From: Halorarius halobius
Lineage (GTDB): Archaea; Halobacteriota; Halobacteria; Halobacteriales; Haloarculaceae
Assembly: GCF_024298865.1 (NCBI RefSeq)
Contig: NZ_CP101161.1
Coordinates: 3,617,227-3,681,226 of the forward strand
Length of the DNA: 64,000 nucleotides
Reading direction: 5' to 3'
Below, piece after piece: positions 60,720 to 64,000 of this stretch. The translations under genes and the position numbers were made by a program. Positions within the stretch are counted from its first letter, which is position 1. Each line of letters starts with the position of its first letter. The notes under the pieces are model-generated. The model had not been told where the DNA came from. It did no database searches and worked only from the letters and a program-made list of their open reading frames with translations.

Positions 60720-63191
60720 GTGCAACCGAGTCCCGCCGCGCTCGTGGCCGCGCTCGCGCTCCCGTTCCTCGGCGCGGCCGTCACCCCGCTCGTCTATCGC
60801 CTGCTGGGCGAGCGGACCGCCTACTACGCGGCGGCCGTCGCGGCCGCGTCGTTCGCGCTCGTCGCCGGCCAGTACGGGGTCGCGCTCCACGCCGACCCCG
60901 CCTCCAGCGGCGTCGCCTTCGAGTGGATTCCCGCGCTCGGCGTCTCGCTGTCGTTCTACCTCGACGGACTCGCGCTTCTCATCTCGTTTCTCGCGTCCGG
61001 CGTCGGCGTGCTCGTCTTCGTCTACTCCGGCGGCTACATGCACGGCGAACCGGGGCAGAAGAAGTACTACGCCACCCTGCTCGCGTTCATGGGGTCGATG
61101 CTCGGGGTGGCGCTGGCCGCCGACCTCGTCGCGCTGTTCGTGTTCTGGGAACTCACCTCCATCACCTCCTTCCTGCTCATCGGCCACTACCAGCGGACCG
61201 ACTCCGGCCGCTACGCCGCCCGGAAGTCGATGCTCATCACCGTCTCCGGGGGGCTGTTCATGCTCGTCGGCTTCCTCGTGCTCGCGTTCGTCTCCGGACA
61301 GTCGCCCGAACTCGCGCGGACGTTCACGCTCGTCGGGAGCCCCGACTCGCTGATAGCCAACGCCGAAACCGTCCGCGCGGCGCTGGAATCGCGGGGGCTC
61401 CTCGTGCCGGTCATCGCGCTCGTCACCATCGGCGCGATGGCGAAGTCCGCACAGGTGCCGCTCCACATCTGGCTCCCGAACGCGATGGAGGCACCCACCC
61501 CGGTGTCGGCGTTCCTCCACTCCGCCACCATGGTCAAGGCCGGCGTCTACCTCGTCGGCCGGTTCCGCCCCCTGCTGTTGGCGGAGGCCGCCACCCCCGA
61601 CTGGATGCTCGTCGTCGCCACCCTCGGCCTCGTTTCGATGACGATAACCGCGATGCTCGCCGTCGGCGCGACGGACATCAAGGAACTGCTCGCGTACTCG
61701 ACGGCGTCGCATCTCGGCCTCATCATCGCGGGCTACGGACTGGCGACCGTCTACGGCGCGGAGACGGGCGCGTTCCACATCCTCAACCACGCCGTGTTCA
61801 AGGCGACGCTGTTCATGGTCGCGGGCATCGTCGCCCACGAGGCGGGTACCCGCTACATCCCCGACATCGCCGGCCTCCGGAAGGAGATGCCGATAACGGC
61901 CGCCATCACCGCCGTCGCCGCGCTGGGAATGGCGGGCGTGCCGCCGTTCAACGGCTTCTACTCGAAGGAACTGCTGTTCGAGGCGACCTACGAAATCGCC
62001 CACCAGCTCGGCGGCCTGTTCTGGCTCTACCCCGCGATTGCGGTGTTCGGGAGCGTGTTCACGTTCCTCTACTCGATTCGGTTCCTGATGCTGTTCTTCG
62101 GCGAGAAGCCCGACGACCTGCACGCTCACCGGCCGCCGTGGCCGATGCTCGCGCCGCCGCTGCTGCTCGCGGGAATCGCGGCCGTCATCGGTCTCGGCGG
62201 GGTGACCGGCACGCTCGGGTTCCATCTCACCCCGCTGGAGGAGTTCGTCGCGGCGGTGACCGCATCGAGCGCCGGCCCCGAGTTCCACGGGTTCTCCTAC
62301 AAGTTCCCGACCTCGCTGTCGCCGTACGTGCTGATGAGCGTCGTCACCATCGTCGTCGGCGCCGCGGCGTACCCGTTCTACGACCGCCTCCACCGCGGTA
62401 TCCGGCGGGCGCGAGCGGTCCCCGTGACGAGTCCGAACTGGTACTACAACACGGCGGTGACCGGGGCGAACAGCCTCTCGGTGCGGACCGCACGGGTCGT
62501 CCACAGCGGCGTCCTCCGCCGGTACGCCTACCCGGTGCTGGCGTCGGTCTGCGCGCTCGCGCTCGGCGGCTATCTCGCCGCGGGGGCGACCCTTCCCGGG
62601 TTCACCGGGTTCACGGCCAGCATGCCCGTCGCGCTCGTGTTGCTCACCGCTGTGCTGGGCGCCGTCGCCGTCGCCGTCGCCGGCTCGCACATCGCGGGCG
62701 TGCTGACGCTGTCCATCCTCGGGTTCATGGTGGCGGTCTTCTACGTGCTGGCGGCCGCCCCGGACCTCGCGCTCACGCAGTTGGTCATCGAGACGCTGGT
62801 GCTGGTCATCTTCCTGCTCGTGCTCGACCGCCTGCCGTCGTGGTACGGCGAACTGAAGCGGCGACAGGTGGCCGCCGACGTCGTGCTGTCCGCGACGGTG
62901 GGCGTCACCGTGTTCGTCACCGTCCTGCTGTCGACGGCCGCCTCGCCCGACGATGGCATCGCGCAGTTCTTCATCGAGACCGCGCCCGTCCCCGAGGAGC
63001 ACGGCCGGTGGATACTCGACGCGGGCGGCGGCGGCAACATCGTCAACGTCATCCTCGTCGACTTCCGGGCGTTCGACACGCTCGGGGAGATAACGGTGGT
63101 GGCGATGGCGGCCCTCTCGGTGCTGACGCTCATCGGGATGCGACAGCGCGGGGAGCGGGGCCCCGGCGACGACGGAGGTGAGCGCGCGTGA
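60720..63191 (+). CDS. mrpA: Mrp/Mnh Na+/H+ antiporter subunit A
   Basis: The 823 residues include an N-terminal NuoL-like antiporter domain (about 1-490; [20 protein letters not shown]-type TM4 region, [16 protein letters not shown] with the proton-path Glu, [20 protein letters not shown] with the channel Lys) and a C-terminal MrpA domain (about 600-800; [20 protein letters not shown]). It starts at GTG by promoter placement. Function: with B-G subunits it exchanges Na+ for H+, important in halophiles. It overlaps mrpB by 4 bases. Confidence 0.93.
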   Translation: MQPSPAALVAALALPFLGAAVTPLVYRLLGERTAYYAAAVAAASFALVAGQYGVALHADPASSGVAFEWIPALGVSLSFYLDGLALLISFLASGVGVLVFVYSGGYMHGEPGQKKYYATLLAFMGSMLGVALAADLVALFVFWELTSITSFLLIGHYQRTDSGRYAARKSMLITVSGGLFMLVGFLVLAFVSGQSPELARTFTLVGSPDSLIANAETVRAALESRGLLVPVIALVTIGAMAKSAQVPLHIWLPNAMEAPTPVSAFLHSATMVKAGVYLVGRFRPLLLAEAATPDWMLVVATLGLVSMTITAMLAVGATDIKELLAYSTASHLGLIIAGYGLATVYGAETGAFHILNHAVFKATLFMVAGIVAHEAGTRYIPDIAGLRKEMPITAAITAVAALGMAGVPPFNGFYSKELLFEATYEIAHQLGGLFWLYPAIAVFGSVFTFLYSIRFLMLFFGEKPDDLHAHRPPWPMLAPPLLLAGIAAVIGLGGVTGTLGFHLTPLEEFVAAVTASSAGPEFHGFSYKFPTSLSPYVLMSVVTIVVGAAAYPFYDRLHRGIRRARAVPVTSPNWYYNTAVTGANSLSVRTARVVHSGVLRRYAYPVLASVCALALGGYLAAGATLPGFTGFTASMPVALVLLTAVLGAVAVAVAGSHIAGVLTLSILGFMVAVFYVLAAAPDLALTQLVIETLVLVIFLLVLDRLPSWYGELKRRQVAADVVLSATVGVTVFVTVLLSTAASPDDGIAQFFIETAPVPEEHGRWILDAGGGGNIVNVILVDFRAFDTLGEITVVAMAALSVLTLIGMRQRGERGPGDDGGERA

Positions 63192-63661
63192 CACAGAAGC
63201 GCGAGCCGACGGTCATCGCCCGCACCGTCACCCGCACAGTCGTCCCGCTCATCCTGGTGACGGCGCTCGCCCTGCTGTTCCAGGGTCACAATCTCCCCGG
63301 CGGCGGGTTCATCGCGGGCGTGCTCACCTGCACGGGCGTCGCGCTCACGTACGTCATCTACGGCCGGGAGTTCCTCGGCCGCGAACTGCTCGGAGTGGAG
63401 GCCGGCGGCCCGGAGGTTCTCGAAGGGTTGCCGCGGCTGTACGCCCGCCTGTTCGCGGTCGGACTCGCCGTCGCCGTCACCGCGGGCCTCGTACCGATGC
63501 TCCTCGAGTTCCCGTTCCTGACGCAGGCCGTGTTGTTCCTGAAAGGCGTCCCCGTCTACGGCACGTTCGAGGTGGCGTCGGCGTTCGCGTTCGACCTCGG
63601 CGTCTACTTCGTCGTCGTCGGGGGACTGCTCACTATCGTCTCGGTGGTGGGAGCTGAATGA
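63188..63661 (+). CDS. mrpB: Mrp/Mnh antiporter subunit B
   Basis: The 157 residues predict four helices and the MnhB signature LFQGHNLPGGGFIAGVLT (30-47). GTG at 63188 overlaps the mrpA TGA by 4 bases. It is a required small subunit of the Mrp complex. Confidence 0.92.
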   Translation: MTQKREPTVIARTVTRTVVPLILVTALALLFQGHNLPGGGFIAGVLTCTGVALTYVIYGREFLGRELLGVEAGGPEVLEGLPRLYARLFAVGLAVAVTAGLVPMLLEFPFLTQAVLFLKGVPVYGTFEVASAFAFDLGVYFVVVGGLLTIVSVVGAE

Positions 63662-64000
63662 CACAGTACGTGCTCGCGGTCGTGCTCGGCTTGCTGTTCG
63701 CGTTCGGGACGTTCCTCGTCCTGCGGCGCGACCTGGTGCGCGTCGTCTGGGGCGTCACCATCATGTCGCAGGCCACGAACGTCTACCTCGTCACGATGGG
63801 GGGGCTCTCCGGAAGCGTCCCGGTCGTCGCCCACGGCGCTCACGGCGGCGGTGGGAGCGTGACCGACCCGCTGGTGCAGGCGCTCGTGTTGACGGCCATC
63901 GTCATCGGGTTCGGGACGACGGCGTTCGCGCTCGTGTTGACCTACCGGGTGTACGAGGAGCACGGCACCATCGACCTGGAGGAACTGGGCGACTACGAGG
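63658..64000 (+). CDS. mrpC: Mrp/Mnh antiporter subunit C (cut by window edge)
   Basis: The visible 114 residues are NuoK-like with three helices: LFAFGTFLVLRRDLVRVVWG, ATNVYLVTMGGLSG and ALVLTAIVIGFGTTAFALVL. It overlaps mrpB by 4 bases. The C-terminus is beyond the window. Confidence 0.92.
   Translation, partial: MTQYVLAVVLGLLFAFGTFLVLRRDLVRVVWGVTIMSQATNVYLVTMGGLSGSVPVVAHGAHGGGGSVTDPLVQALVLTAIVIGFGTTAFALVLTYRVYEEHGTIDLEELGDYE

Noticed and set aside
60690-63194. Long open frame antisense to mrpA
   Set aside because: Charged, low-complexity sequence mirrors mrpA codons; the plus strand has all MrpA motifs.

Overview
The window is a GC-rich chromosomal segment of a halophilic archaeon (class Halobacteria). 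The evidence is the strongly acidic predicted proteome, archaeal information-processing genes (aIF2-alpha, Nop10, S27e, L44e, AlaX, PAC2), an archaeal initiator tRNA, TATA-type promoters placed 25-32 bp from start codons (leaderless transcripts, several starting at GTG), and haloarchaea-typical families (Agl23-like and YYY membrane proteins, Tat signal peptide, FG-GAP surface proteins). Genus cannot be fixed from the sequence. Genes are densely packed: no gap exceeds about 260 bp, and many neighbours overlap by 1 or 4 bases. No insertion sequence, integrase or CRISPR array was seen.

Layout. 1-7074: start of acetyl-CoA synthetase, an ABC exporter pair, the large subunit of methylmalonyl-CoA mutase, a CBS+ParB-like protein and a TrkA_N+DHH phosphoesterase. 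7139-19908: respiratory complex I genes on the minus strand, nuoA-B-CD-H-I then nuoJ1-J2-K-L-M-N, without the NADH-input subunits EFG. The cluster is split by an inserted convergent pair (AI-2E-type permease and a soluble Asp-box propeller protein). 20007-29313: zinc alcohol dehydrogenase, purE and purK. purE and purK are separated by two plus-strand genes for large secreted FG-GAP propeller proteins; the first carries an eight-copy cysteine-containing module arranged as four pairs. 29339-34629: three tandem Agl23-like GT-C membrane proteins. 34693-37451: glutamate dehydrogenase, a CitE-type lyase and a MaoC hydratase. With the mutase these could serve acetyl-CoA assimilation by the methylaspartate cycle or propionate/methylmalyl metabolism.

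37484-46404: small housekeeping and membrane genes (tandem PH-domain proteins, DoxX-like, GNAT with zinc ribbon, AlaX, HD hydrolase, LysE exporter, threonine synthase, FAD amine-oxidase-like enzyme, metallophosphoesterase, membrane J-domain protein). 46663-49983: a Tat-exported M14 carboxypeptidase of 1106 residues. 50008-53479: the translation cluster L44e-S27e-aIF2alpha-Nop10 and the PAC2 gene, separated by an arylamine N-acetyltransferase and a small membrane protein. 53589-58954: membrane proteins, including a YYY-family protein divergent from a GT2-GtrA pair. 59015-59219: initiator tRNA-Met followed by a duplicated tRNA 3' end, a likely attachment-site scar. 59279-64000: DJ-1-like protein, purine phosphoribosyltransferase and the start of an Mrp Na+/H+ antiporter operon (mrpA-B-C).

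The most unusual region is 21925-34629, where sequon-rich surface propeller proteins and three candidate glycosylation GT-C proteins flank purK. I suggest, as inference only, that this is a surface-adhesin and glycosylation island placed inside the purine locus.
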